Below, piece by piece: positions 1 through 10,174 of a stretch of 64,000 bases of DNA. This DNA is from Chondromyces crocatus. GTDB lineage: Bacteria > Myxococcota_A > Polyangia > Polyangiales > Polyangiaceae. The notes beneath the pieces are model-generated. The model ran no database searches and was not told the DNA's origin. It saw nothing but the letters and a program-made list of their open reading frames with translations. Location: the NCBI RefSeq assembly GCF_001189295.1, contig NZ_CP012159.1, positions 7,270,525 through 7,334,524 of the forward strand, in the 5' to 3' direction. The stretch's first letter is position 1. Each line of letters starts with the position of its first letter. Both the position numbers and the translations under genes were made by a program.

Positions 1-2768
1 GCGCGGGTCGCGCCCCGGTAGGTCTGCACGGGCGACCGAGGGCGATCGGTCGGCAGCGAGAGGCTCGGAAGCTCCCCTGAGAGGCGCTCACGCCAGTACC
101 CCCAGAGGCGCTCCCCCTCGGCCCCCATGAGCCGCTCGCCCTGCCAGCGGACGAAATCCGCATAATGCATCGGGAGCGGCGCGAGGCCTGCATCGCGGCC
201 TGCCTTCTCCGCCCCGTACAGGAGCTGAAGCTCCTTGATCAGCACGGAGAGAGACCAGAAGTCGCCCACGAGGTGGTGCATGGCGACGAGCAGCACCTGG
301 CCCTCCGCCGCCCGCGGGAAGAGACGGAAGTGGAGAAGCGGCCCTCGCTCCAGATCGAACGCGACGTGCGCCTCGTCCGCCAGCCGCTCCTCCAGCACCT
401 CGGCGCTCCACGAGGCCGCGTCGTGGACCTCGAAGCTCACCTCGCGCGCCTCATGGATCCGCTGGATCGGCACCCCATCGCGGGTCGTGAACGTCGTCCG
501 GAGCGCCGGGTGGCGCTCCACGAGCCGCTGGAGCGCGCCGCCCAGCGCCGTGGTGTCGACCGCCGAGGTGATCCGGACCGCGGCGGCGATGTTGTAGGCC
601 GCGCTGTCCGGCGCGAGCTGATGGATGAACCAGAGCGCGCGCTGCCCGTGAGAGAGCGGGAACGCCTCTGGCAGCTCCCCTGCGGAGCAGAGCCGCGCTC
701 CTCCACGGCCCTCCTCTCCTGCCTCCACGAGCACGAGCACCTCGCGCACCAGCTCCCCCAGCGTGGCGCCTCGCAGAAGGCTCGTCAGGGGCAAGACCAC
801 CCCCAGCCTCCCCTCGATGTCGTGCTGGATCTCGAGCGACACCAGCGAGTCGAGCCCCAGCGCGCTCAGCGGACGCGCCTCGGCCAGTGCAGCGGCCGGA
901 AGACGGAGCACGCGCCCGAGCAGCGCCCGAAGGTGGGCTTCGAGCAGCGTCTGCCGCGCCGCAGGCGGAAGGGCCCGCAGCGTGTCGGCGTCGAGCGTGC
1001 TCCCCTCCTCGGCGACCACCGCTGCCGCCTCGTCCGCACCTTCCAGCACCCCACGGAAGAGCGCCTCCAGACTCCCATCCAGAAATCCCGCCCGGCACGC
1101 GAAGCGCTGGATCTTGCCGCTCGACGTCTTGGGGATGCTCCCCGCCTTGAGCAGCACCACGCCGTACACCCCCAGCTCGTGCTGCTCCAGCACCGCCTGG
1201 CGCACCGCCGCGGCCACCTCACCGAGATCATCGCGACGGTGCTGCCGCTCGACCTCCTGGACCACGACCAAGCGCTCCTCCGCCTCGATCTCCACCGCAA
1301 ACGCCGCCCCGCATCCAGGTCGCAGCGCCGGATGGCTCCGCTCCACGGTGAGCTCGATGTCCTGCGGGACGTGGTTGCGACCGCGGACGATGATCAGATC
1401 CTTGAGCCTCCCCGTGACGAACAGCTCTCCGTCATGGAAGAATCCGAGGTCTCCCGTGCGCAGGTAAGCCCCCTCCGCCTGGCCTTCCGGGCGGACCCGG
1501 AACGCCCGTGCCGTCTCCTCCTCGCGCTCCCAGTACCCCTGGGCCACACTCGGCCCCTGGACCCAGATCTCGCCGATCTCGTCCTCGGCGCAGTGCGTCC
1601 GCTGCTCGGGATGGACGATCACGACCTGCTGCCCTCGCAAGCTGGGTCCACACCCGATCAGAGCGCGCGCCTCGGCCTCGCTGCCCGCAAGCTCACGCAC
1701 CCGGTGCTGCTCCAGCCCGGTGCGGTCGAAGGACCGGCTGACGGGCAGATCCAGCTTTCTCCCTCCGGACACGATGAGGGAAGCCTCGGCCAGCCCATAG
1801 CAAGGGTAGAAGGCGCGCCGCTGGAACCCGCAGGGAGCGAATGCCTCCTCGAATCGCCGGAGCGTCTCTTCGCGCACGGGCTCCGCCCCTGTGAAGGCGA
1901 CCTCCCACGAGCCGAGGTCCAGGGTTGCGCGCTGCTCCGGCGCGATCCGGCGCACGCAGAGATCATAGGCGAAGTTCGGGCCTCCGCTCGTCGTGGCGCG
2001 GTAGCGGGAAATCGCCTGCAGCCACCTCGCCGGCCGCTGCAAGAAGGCGACGGGCGACATCAGCGTCACCGGGAACCCCATGAAAATGGGCTGCAAGATC
2101 CCGCCAATCAAGCCCATGTCGTGATAGGGCGGGAGCCAGATCACCCCCACGCTCCCAGGGCCATGGCCGAATCCCTCGGCAATGAGCTCCAGGTTGTAGA
2201 GCAGGTTGCCGTGGGTCAGCATGACGCCCTTCGGCGTCGTCGTGGACCCGGAGGTGTACTGGAGGAAGGCCAGCGTATCCCGGCTCGACTGTGGGTCCTT
2301 CCAGGCGTCCTCCATGCCCTCTACGAGGGAGTCGGTCGCCACCCAGCGCATCCGACCGAAGGCGGGATCGTGGGCCGCGAGCCCTTCGGCGATCGAGAGG
2401 AGCGCCGCCGTCGTGAGCACCACGGTGGCCTGCGCGTCGACGGCGATGGCCCTCAGTCGTGGCAGTGTCCTCTCGAGCCGCGCCATGCTCGGCGGGTATG
2501 CCGGCACAGCAATCGTGTTCGCATAGAGGCACCCGAAGAACGCGGCGACGTAATCGAGCCCCGGTGGATAGAGGAGCAGCACCCGCTGCCCCACCGCGTC
2601 GAGCTGCTGGAGAGCGCTCGCGATGGCCCTCGCCTTCCGATCCAGCTCGGCGTAGGTCGTGCTGATTTCGTCGTTCTCGCCGTCCAGCAGGAAGGTGCAG
2701 GCGCGCTGCGCCGGCGCGATGGCTGCGCGCCAGCGCAGCAGCTCGACCAGTGTGGAAGAGGACGGCAT
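1..2768 (-). CDS. Fatty acyl-AMP ligase / ACP / condensation domain protein, N-terminal part (runs off window start)
   Basis: This is the loading end of a lipopeptide-type NRPS. Translation from 2768 stays open for 922 codons to the window edge. Residues 1-600 form a fatty acyl-AMP ligase: the AMP-binding loop YTSGSTTTPKG is near 171, a PPYHDMGL motif follows, then YGLAEAS and the KTSSGK lysine near 552. Residues 610-680 are a carrier domain (GLDSL, Ser641). A condensation domain starts near 702 (PLSHGQRALWF). Its active-site motif is HHLVGDF (831-837), with Phe where HHxxxDG has Gly. The ATG at 2768 has a strong GAGGAGG site 5 bases upstream; an in-frame ATG pair at 2804/2801 is the alternative. 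The family activates a free fatty acid and loads it on the ACP without CoA. The gene is 22 kb from the main cluster and probably opens a separate one. Confidence 0.88.
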   Translation of the reverse strand, partial: MPSSSTLVELLRWRAAIAPAQRACTFLLDGENDEISTTYAELDRKARAIASALQQLDAVGQRVLLLYPPGLDYVAAFFGCLYANTIAVPAYPPSMARLERTLPRLRAIAVDAQATVVLTTAALLSIAEGLAAHDPAFGRMRWVATDSLVEGMEDAWKDPQSSRDTLAFLQYTSGSTTTPKGVMLTHGNLLYNLELIAEGFGHGPGSVGVIWLPPYHDMGLIGGILQPIFMGFPVTLMSPVAFLQRPARWLQAISRYRATTSGGPNFAYDLCVRRIAPEQRATLDLGSWEVAFTGAEPVREETLRRFEEAFAPCGFQRRAFYPCYGLAEASLIVSGGRKLDLPVSRSFDRTGLEQHRVRELAGSEAEARALIGCGPSLRGQQVVIVHPEQRTHCAEDEIGEIWVQGPSVAQGYWEREEETARAFRVRPEGQAEGAYLRTGDLGFFHDGELFVTGRLKDLIIVRGRNHVPQDIELTVERSHPALRPGCGAAFAVEIEAEERLVVVQEVERQHRRDDLGEVAAAVRQAVLEQHELGVYGVVLLKAGSIPKTSSGKIQRFACRAGFLDGSLEALFRGVLEGADEAAAVVAEEGSTLDADTLRALPPAARQTLLEAHLRALLGRVLRLPAAALAEARPLSALGLDSLVSLEIQHDIEGRLGVVLPLTSLLRGATLGELVREVLVLVEAGEEGRGGARLCSAGELPEAFPLSHGQRALWFIHQLAPDSAAYNIAAAVRITSAVDTTALGGALQRLVERHPALRTTFTTRDGVPIQRIHEAREVSFEVHDAASWSAEVLEERLADEAHVAFDLERGPLLHFRLFPRAAEGQVLLVAMHHLVGDFWSLSVLIKELQLLYGAEKAGRDAGLAPLPMHYADFVRWQGERLMGAEGERLWGYWRERLSGELPSLSLPTDRPRSPVQTYRGATR

Positions 2769-3382
2769 CACGGCCTCCTCGCTGCGCACGAAGCTCTTCA
2801 TCATCGCGTTGTCGCCTCGCTGGCCACCACGACGTGGCAGCCCGTTCCCGGATCCGAATTCATGACGGATCCAGGGCATTGTAGGCACCCTACGATTACA
2901 GTGACTTCACGAGGGCGAGCACTGAAGCACGCACCCCGAAGCGTCCACGTAGGAAGACCAAAATACGCATCACTGTGTCAACGGTATTCCATCCCCCTAT
3001 GCGCCCACAGGACATCGTAATCAGTCCATGACAACGAGATCACACTTCCGATAGCCGCATCACGCGATCACGATTGAATATCGCCATCGACGTGGATCAT
3101 TGCGCGGCCAATTGCCCCGACCATCGAGGCAAATTGCCACATGCCGAATCCATTCACCATTCGCCATTGCGTGGCAAATTGACCCAGACCACACGACGAG
3201 TTGCCACACTCCATGGCCGGGATCCGGGGTCATGGCCTCGCGATGGCATACCCGTCGTGATGCGACACCATCCGCCGAGCCCACCCCAGGGTGCCCTTCG
3301 ACGGGTAGCGTCTCCCGGGCCGAGTGCACCGTACGTGGACGTGGACATGACCAAGGGCCTCGACGATGCACATGCTCGTGTA
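2769..3382. other. Non-coding stretch upstream of the FAAL gene
   Basis: No convincing gene is seen here; open frames on either strand are short or lack family resemblance. It is visibly more AT-rich than the flanks around 2880-3200. Short near-repeats containing GGCAAATTG or CAATTGCC recur at about 3110, 3130, 3170 and 3205. The promoter of the leftward FAAL gene should lie in the part nearest 2800, but no clear -35/-10 pair could be chosen. Confidence 0.5.
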
Positions 3383-3748
3383 CGTCGTCGTCGACGACCA
3401 TGACGGAGCGCCATCCGTCATCTTGTCAGTTCACTCCGTCACGAGGCGCGTCCACGCACTCTTTCACGTCGTCGTCGACGACCATGGCGGAGCGCCATCC
3501 GTCATCTTGTCAGTTCACTCCGTCACGAGGCGCGTCCACGCACTCTTTCACGTCGTCGTCGACGACCATGGCGGAGAGCCATCCGTCATCTTGTCAGTCC
3601 ACTCCGTCACGAGGCGCGTCCACGCACTCTTTCACGTCGTCGTCGACGACCATGGCGGAGAGCCATCCGTCATCTTGTCAGTCCACTCCGTCGCGAGGCG
3701 CGTCCACGCACTCTTTCACGTCGTCGTCGACGACCATGGCGGAGACCT
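3383..3748. repeat. 84-bp direct tandem repeat, four full copies plus a partial fifth
   Basis: Copies begin at 3383, 3467, 3551, 3635 and 3719 and are nearly identical; the fifth stops after about 30 bases. There are no spacers. Each copy carries the 12-base palindrome GTCGTCGACGAC followed by CATGG. Because 84 is a multiple of three, several frames stay open through the array and make misleading repeat proteins. It lies just past the 3' end of the endonuclease V-like gene and about 0.6 kb upstream of the FAAL gene. Function unknown: a multi-site protein-binding array, a repeat-bearing transcript or a minisatellite are all possible. Confidence 0.9.
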
Positions 3749-3804
3749 CTGCCTCTCGCCAGTCCGCTCATCCCAGAACAGGTTCGCTCACGCTTGCCCG
3801 CCCC

Positions 3805-4311
3805 TCAGACGTTTGCCTGGCGGCAGAGCCAATCGACGCGCTGGAGCATGGTCGGGATGCGGTGGGGGCCGTGCATGCGCTGCACCCAGGCGGCAGCGTT
3901 GGCGGGTTCCGTACCGACGGCGGTCACGTGAAGCGGCTTCTTGCTCTGACCCCGCAGGAGCGGGATGGCGAAGTCGTCGGCGCCGTGGAAGCTGGTCTTG
4001 GCGACGCCGACGACCGGCACCTGGTCATCGAGGGCGTCGAAGAGGCGCGCACCGAGACCCGGGCGACCGTCGGACGACAGCCAGACGTAGCCGTCGATCA
4101 CGATCGCGGTGAGGGGGACCTCGACCTGGCGAAGGACGGCCAGGATGCAGGGAAGCTCGCGCAGGTAGAAGGCACCGGGCTGGTAGGGAGCGACGTCGTC
4201 GAGGTGGGCGAGGTGGGCGCGGTCTTCGCGCTCGGCCTCCCAGGAGCGGAGCAGGACGCACGCGGCGGCGGCGCGGTGCTCTCCATAGCTCACGTCGACA
4301 CAGGCGATCAT
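3805..4311 (-). CDS. Endonuclease V-like protein (short form)
   Basis: 168 aa. The key positions of the endonuclease V (Nfi) fold are visible: Asp6 in the first strand (CVDVSYG), YQPG at 43-46, RELP with Glu52, IDGY with Asp73, and GVAK with Lys105. Family enzymes cut DNA near deoxyinosine or act on inosine in RNA. The protein is clearly shorter than the usual 220 or so residues, and the canonical DGxGxxHPR segment is replaced by DGYVWLSSDGRPG, so activity on inosine is not assured. The ATG at 4311 has no good ribosome-binding site. It is followed by the 84-bp repeats and is probably transcribed alone. Confidence 0.72.
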   Translation of the reverse strand: MIACVDVSYGEHRAAAACVLLRSWEAEREDRAHLAHLDDVAPYQPGAFYLRELPCILAVLRQVEVPLTAIVIDGYVWLSSDGRPGLGARLFDALDDQVPVVGVAKTSFHGADDFAIPLLRGQSKKPLHVTAVGTEPANAAAWVQRMHGPHRIPTMLQRVDWLCRQANV

Positions 4312-4348
4312 GGCAAGGTGCGCGGTGCGCGGGCTGGGGAGCGCGCGC

Positions 4349-5119
4349 TCACAGGATGGAGGCTTCGGTCTCGGGCACGACCTGTCCCCCGTCGACGACG
4401 AGGGTCTGGGCTGTGATGAACTTGGCCTGGGGCGAGGCGAGGAAGAGGGCTGCGTACCCGATGTCCTCCACGTCTCCGAGCGCGCGAACGGGGATCGCCT
4501 TGGTCATGGCCTGGATGTACTCCGGTCCCATGGCGAGGATGCCTTCGGTGGTGACGTTACCCGGCAAGACGGCGTTGACGGTGATCCCGAAGGGCGAAAG
4601 CTCCAGCGCCGCGGTGCGCATGAACCCGAGCTGACCGGCCTTGCTCGCGCCGTAGTGGCTCCAGCCCGGGTAGCCGGTCAGCGGGCCGGTGATCGACGAG
4701 GTCAGCACGATGCGGCCGTACTTCGCCTTCTTCATCTCGGCGGCGGCGGCCTTGACCATGAAGGCGGTGCTGCGGAGGTTCTGGACCATGAGGGTGTCCC
4801 AGGCCTCCTCGGTCATGTCGTCGAGGGAGCAGGAAGGGAAGACGCCTGCGTTGGAGCAGAGGATGTCGAGCCGGCCGAAGCGCTGGATGGCCTCGGCGAC
4901 GACGGCCTCGCAGGCAGCAGCCCGGGAGATGTCGGCGGCGAAGAACGAGGCGCCCAGCTCCGCTGCGGTCCGTTCCCCATCGGCGGCCGTGCGCGAGACG
5001 ATGAGGACGCGGGCGCCGTTCGCGGCGAGCACCCGCGCGATGCCCTTGCCGATGCCCTTGCTGCCGCCGGTGACGATGGCGACGTGGTCTGCGACGGAGA
5101 TGGGTCCCGGTGTGGTCAT
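4349..5119 (-). CDS. SDR-family oxidoreductase (FabG-like)
   Basis: 256 aa, normal length for a classical short-chain dehydrogenase/reductase. The NAD(P)-binding motif TGGSKGIG is at 17-24, followed by SNAG, the catalytic serine (TSSITG), the YGASK Tyr-Lys pair, and a C-terminal substrate-loop region ending VDGGQ. The ATG at 5119 has AGGAG 7 bases upstream. Likely a cytoplasmic reductase of a 3-oxoacyl or similar carbonyl substrate; specificity cannot be read. It follows the mutase operon on the same strand after a 151-bp gap, so co-transcription is possible but unproven. Confidence 0.85.
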   Translation of the reverse strand: MTTPGPISVADHVAIVTGGSKGIGKGIARVLAANGARVLIVSRTAADGERTAAELGASFFAADISRAAACEAVVAEAIQRFGRLDILCSNAGVFPSCSLDDMTEEAWDTLMVQNLRSTAFMVKAAAAEMKKAKYGRIVLTSSITGPLTGYPGWSHYGASKAGQLGFMRTAALELSPFGITVNAVLPGNVTTEGILAMGPEYIQAMTKAIPVRALGDVEDIGYAALFLASPQAKFITAQTLVVDGGQVVPETEASIL

Positions 5120-5270
5120 GCAGTCGTCTCCTGGGGTCGAGAGGCCCGGTACCAGTACAGCATTCCCCAGGTTCGTCCCCAGTCCTTGGTCAGGTGCTCT
5201 GCGAAGAAAGCAGCGTGGCGACCATCGGGAGCGCAGGGGCCGATGGGCCCCTGACCCAGGGTACGCAGCG

Positions 5271-6274
5271 CTAGTCGCGGGCCCTCACGACGCCGAACGT
5301 GGCCAGAAGGTCGTCGGCGGCGGTGGTGGGGGTGGTGCGTCCGGCGAGGACGTCGGCCTCGATACGAGGGAGCTGGGCGGCGACGCCGGGGTGGTTCCGG
5401 AAGGCCTGCTCCAGGCGCTCGGAGATGAGGGACCACATCCACGAGCGCTGCTGCTCGGACCGGAGCGCAGTGAGCTCGCCCGAGGCGTGGAGGGCGCCGT
5501 GGTGCTCCTCGACGATGCGCCAGAGGTCGTCGAGGCCAGCGCCGGTCTGGCCCGAGGTGGCGAGGGTGCGTGGCTCCCAGCTCGGTCGCTTGCGGGGGAG
5601 GTAGCGGAGCGCGGCGCGCAGGTCGCCGAGCGCGGTCCTGGCGCGGAGTTCGCCGTCGCCGTCGGCCTTGTTGACGGCGATGAGGTCGGCGAGCTCGAGA
5701 ACGCCCTTCTTGATGCCTTGCAGTTCGTCGCCCGCGCCGGGCAGCGCGAGGACCAGGAAGAAGTCGACCATGTCGGCGACGGCCGTCTCGCCTTGCCCGA
5801 CGCCGACGGTCTCGACGATGACCACGTCGAAGCCCGCAGCCTCGCAAAGGAGCATCGTTTCGCGGGTGCGCCGCGCGATGCCGCCTGGCGAGAGGCCGCT
5901 CGGCGAGGGGCGGATGAAGGCGCTGGGTTCGAGGGAGAGGCGGGCCATGCGCGTCTTGTCGCCGAGGATGGAGCCTCCAGAGACGGTGCTGGAGGGATCG
6001 ATGGCGAGGACGGCGACGCGGTGACCACCCGCGAGGAGGCGCATGCCGAGGGCGTCGACGAAGGTGCTCTTGCCGACGCCAGGGACGCCGGTGACACCGA
6101 CGCGCCGGGCGCCGCCGGTCGAGGGCAAGAGGCGGGTGAGGAGGGCTTGCGCGAGGGCGCCGTCGCTCTCGTTGCGGCTCTCGACGAGGGTGATCGCCTG
6201 GGCAAGGACGGTGCGGTCGGCGGCGCGGACGCCCTGCTCGTAGGCGTCGAGCGAGAGGCGGGGGCGTCTCCCCG

Positions 6275-6278
<4 letters not shown>
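5271..6278 (-). CDS. meaB: Methylmalonyl-CoA mutase-associated GTPase MeaB
   Basis: 335 aa, typical for MeaB/ArgK G3E GTPases. The P-loop [12 protein letters not shown] is present, followed by the IDPSS segment, GDKTRM, the VETVGVGQ switch and the NKAD base-recognition motif. MeaB gates cofactor loading and protects methylmalonyl-CoA mutase from inactivation. Its ATG overlaps the mutB stop by four bases (ATGA), so the two are translationally coupled. This fits a chaperone dedicated to the adjacent mutase. Confidence 0.95.
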
Positions 6279-8421
<2,143 letters not shown>

Positions 8422-8425
<4 letters not shown>

Positions 8426-10155
8426 GCGATCACGTCCAGGAGGTCGGAGAGCATGGGGACGACGTCACACCCCACGAAGAGGAAGCCGTCGACGCCGGCC
8501 TCTCGGAGGGAAGGTTCGAGCGCGCCGGGGCGACCGGCGAGGAGGACCTGCTTGCACCCGGCGGCCTTGAGGGCGCGGGCGCGGTCAGCGGCCTCGGTCT
8601 TGTAGCGCTCGTCGCTGCCGCAGAGGCAGGCGATGGGGGCGGGCTCGTTGGCGGTGCTCTCGCGGGTGCGGAGGCCTCCCGCGGCGAAGAAGCCGGTCGC
8701 GAAGCCGACGCGGGCGCGGGACTCGGCGAAGGGGCCGAGGGTCACGAGGAGGACCTCGGGGGCGGCGTTGCGTCCCTCGGCGCGGGCGCGGAGACGCTCG
8801 AAGGGCTCGGCGTCGCGGTGCGCAGGGATCGCGCTCTCCGCGGGCGCGGGCGCCTCGGTCTCGGTGCCCTTCGGGGGATGGAGGCGCTCTTCGTCGAGGA
8901 AGGCGAACTCGGACACGCCGAGGATCGGGTCCTTGCGGCGGGTGATGCGCTCGAGGCGTCGCTGCCAGGCCTCGGCGAGGCGGGCTCGCACGCGCCCGCT
9001 CACGAGGGCGTCCACGAGGCCGCCATCGCGCTCGATCGCCTGGAAGCGCGTCCACGCTTCGCGCGCGAGGCCGTCGGTGAGGGTGTCGAGGTAGTACGAG
9101 CCGCCCGCCGGGTCGATCACCTTGCCGAGATGGCTCTCCTCGCGCAGCACGAGGCCGGTGTTCCGTGCGACGCGGTGCGCGAGCGCGGACGATGCCCCGA
9201 TGCCTTGATCGAAGGCGGTGGGCGTCACGACGTCGGCGCCCCCGAGCACGGCGGCGAAGACCTGCGTGGTGCTGCGCAGCATGTTCACCCAGGGATCACG
9301 CTGCGTGAGGGTGCGCGACGAGCAGACGGCATGCACGAGGGGCCTCGGGGCGCCTGCCACGCCTGAGGCGACCAGCAGCTTGCTCCAGCAGATCCGTAGC
9401 GCCCGCAGCTTACACAGCTCGACGAAGGTGTCGCGACCGACGGTGACCTGGAGGGCGACGCGACGCGCCGCTTCGTCGACGCTGAGACCGGCTTCGAGCA
9501 GCGCTCGGAGGTAGACGACACCGGTCGAGAGCGCGATGGCCAGCTCGTCGGCCGCATCGGCGCCCGCGTCGTGATGCGCGAGCGTGGACACCAGCGCGGC
9601 CGTGGCGTGGGGGAAGTGCTCTCCCAGGTGGCGCGCGCCGCGGCCGAGATCAGCGAGCGCTTCGGCGACCTTCTCCGGGTCGCTCTTCGAGTCTCCACGA
9701 GCAATCGCGCCGAGGGGGTCGAGGTTCAACGCGAAGCGGAGCGCCTTCGAAGGGATGTGCTTCGCGAGGGTGTCGATGGCTGCCACGGCGCTCGCCGGCG
9801 GCGCGTCGAACACGAAGAAGGTCCGCGCGGGGTCGAGGGTCGAGAAGACGCTTCCGAGCGCCGGAAGCGCGTCGAGTGGGATCCACAGGCCGTCCGTTCC
9901 TTGCCCCAGGTCGCCCTGGAGAGCGTCCTGGCTCGCGCCCACAGGGTGGCGCATGCAGATCAGGAACGATGCCCCCTGCGGCTGGGTGGTGAGCGGTGCG
10001 CGGCCAGGATCCCCCTGGAGCGGCTCGGTGTAGAGGGGCTGTACCGAGAGGCCCTCGGCGGTGGTGTGGACGAGCGCCTTGTCGAAGGGAGCCCCGGCGA
10101 GCTCCTTTTCGACCTGAGCGCGCCAGTCGGCGATGGTGGCTTGGGGGAAACTCAT
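8422..10155 (-). CDS. mutA: Methylmalonyl-CoA mutase, small subunit
   Basis: 577 aa from [19 protein letters not shown]. It shares the mutase barrel with the large subunit ([33 protein letters not shown]), and the C-terminal Rossmann-like domain lacks the DxHxxG cobalt-binding motif, as expected for the non-catalytic MutA partner. The ATG at 10155 was chosen because GAGGAG lies 6 bases upstream. An in-frame ATG at 10173 sits one base after the icmF stop but has no ribosome-binding site. The stop overlaps the mutB start by four bases. Confidence 0.94.
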
Positions 10156-10174
10156 GCGCGGCTCCTCGGACATG

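Noticed and set aside
165-3020. Long rightward open frame of about 950 codons
   Set aside because: It is antisense to the FAAL-ACP-C gene; its translation has no family features and is rich in Arg/Pro/His, typical of a GC-rich shadow frame.
3383-3748. CRISPR array
   Set aside because: Copies are contiguous 84-bp tandem units without unique spacers, and no cas gene is nearby.
3100-4416. Rightward frame encoding a 28-residue repeat protein
   Set aside because: The repeat arises because the 84-bp DNA unit is a multiple of three; other frames are open too, and the 3' half lies antisense to the endonuclease V-like gene.
5120-5270. Small gene between meaB and the SDR gene
   Set aside because: A short leftward frame ending in GMLYWYRASRPQ exists but has no own start signal or resemblance; the gap is treated as non-coding.
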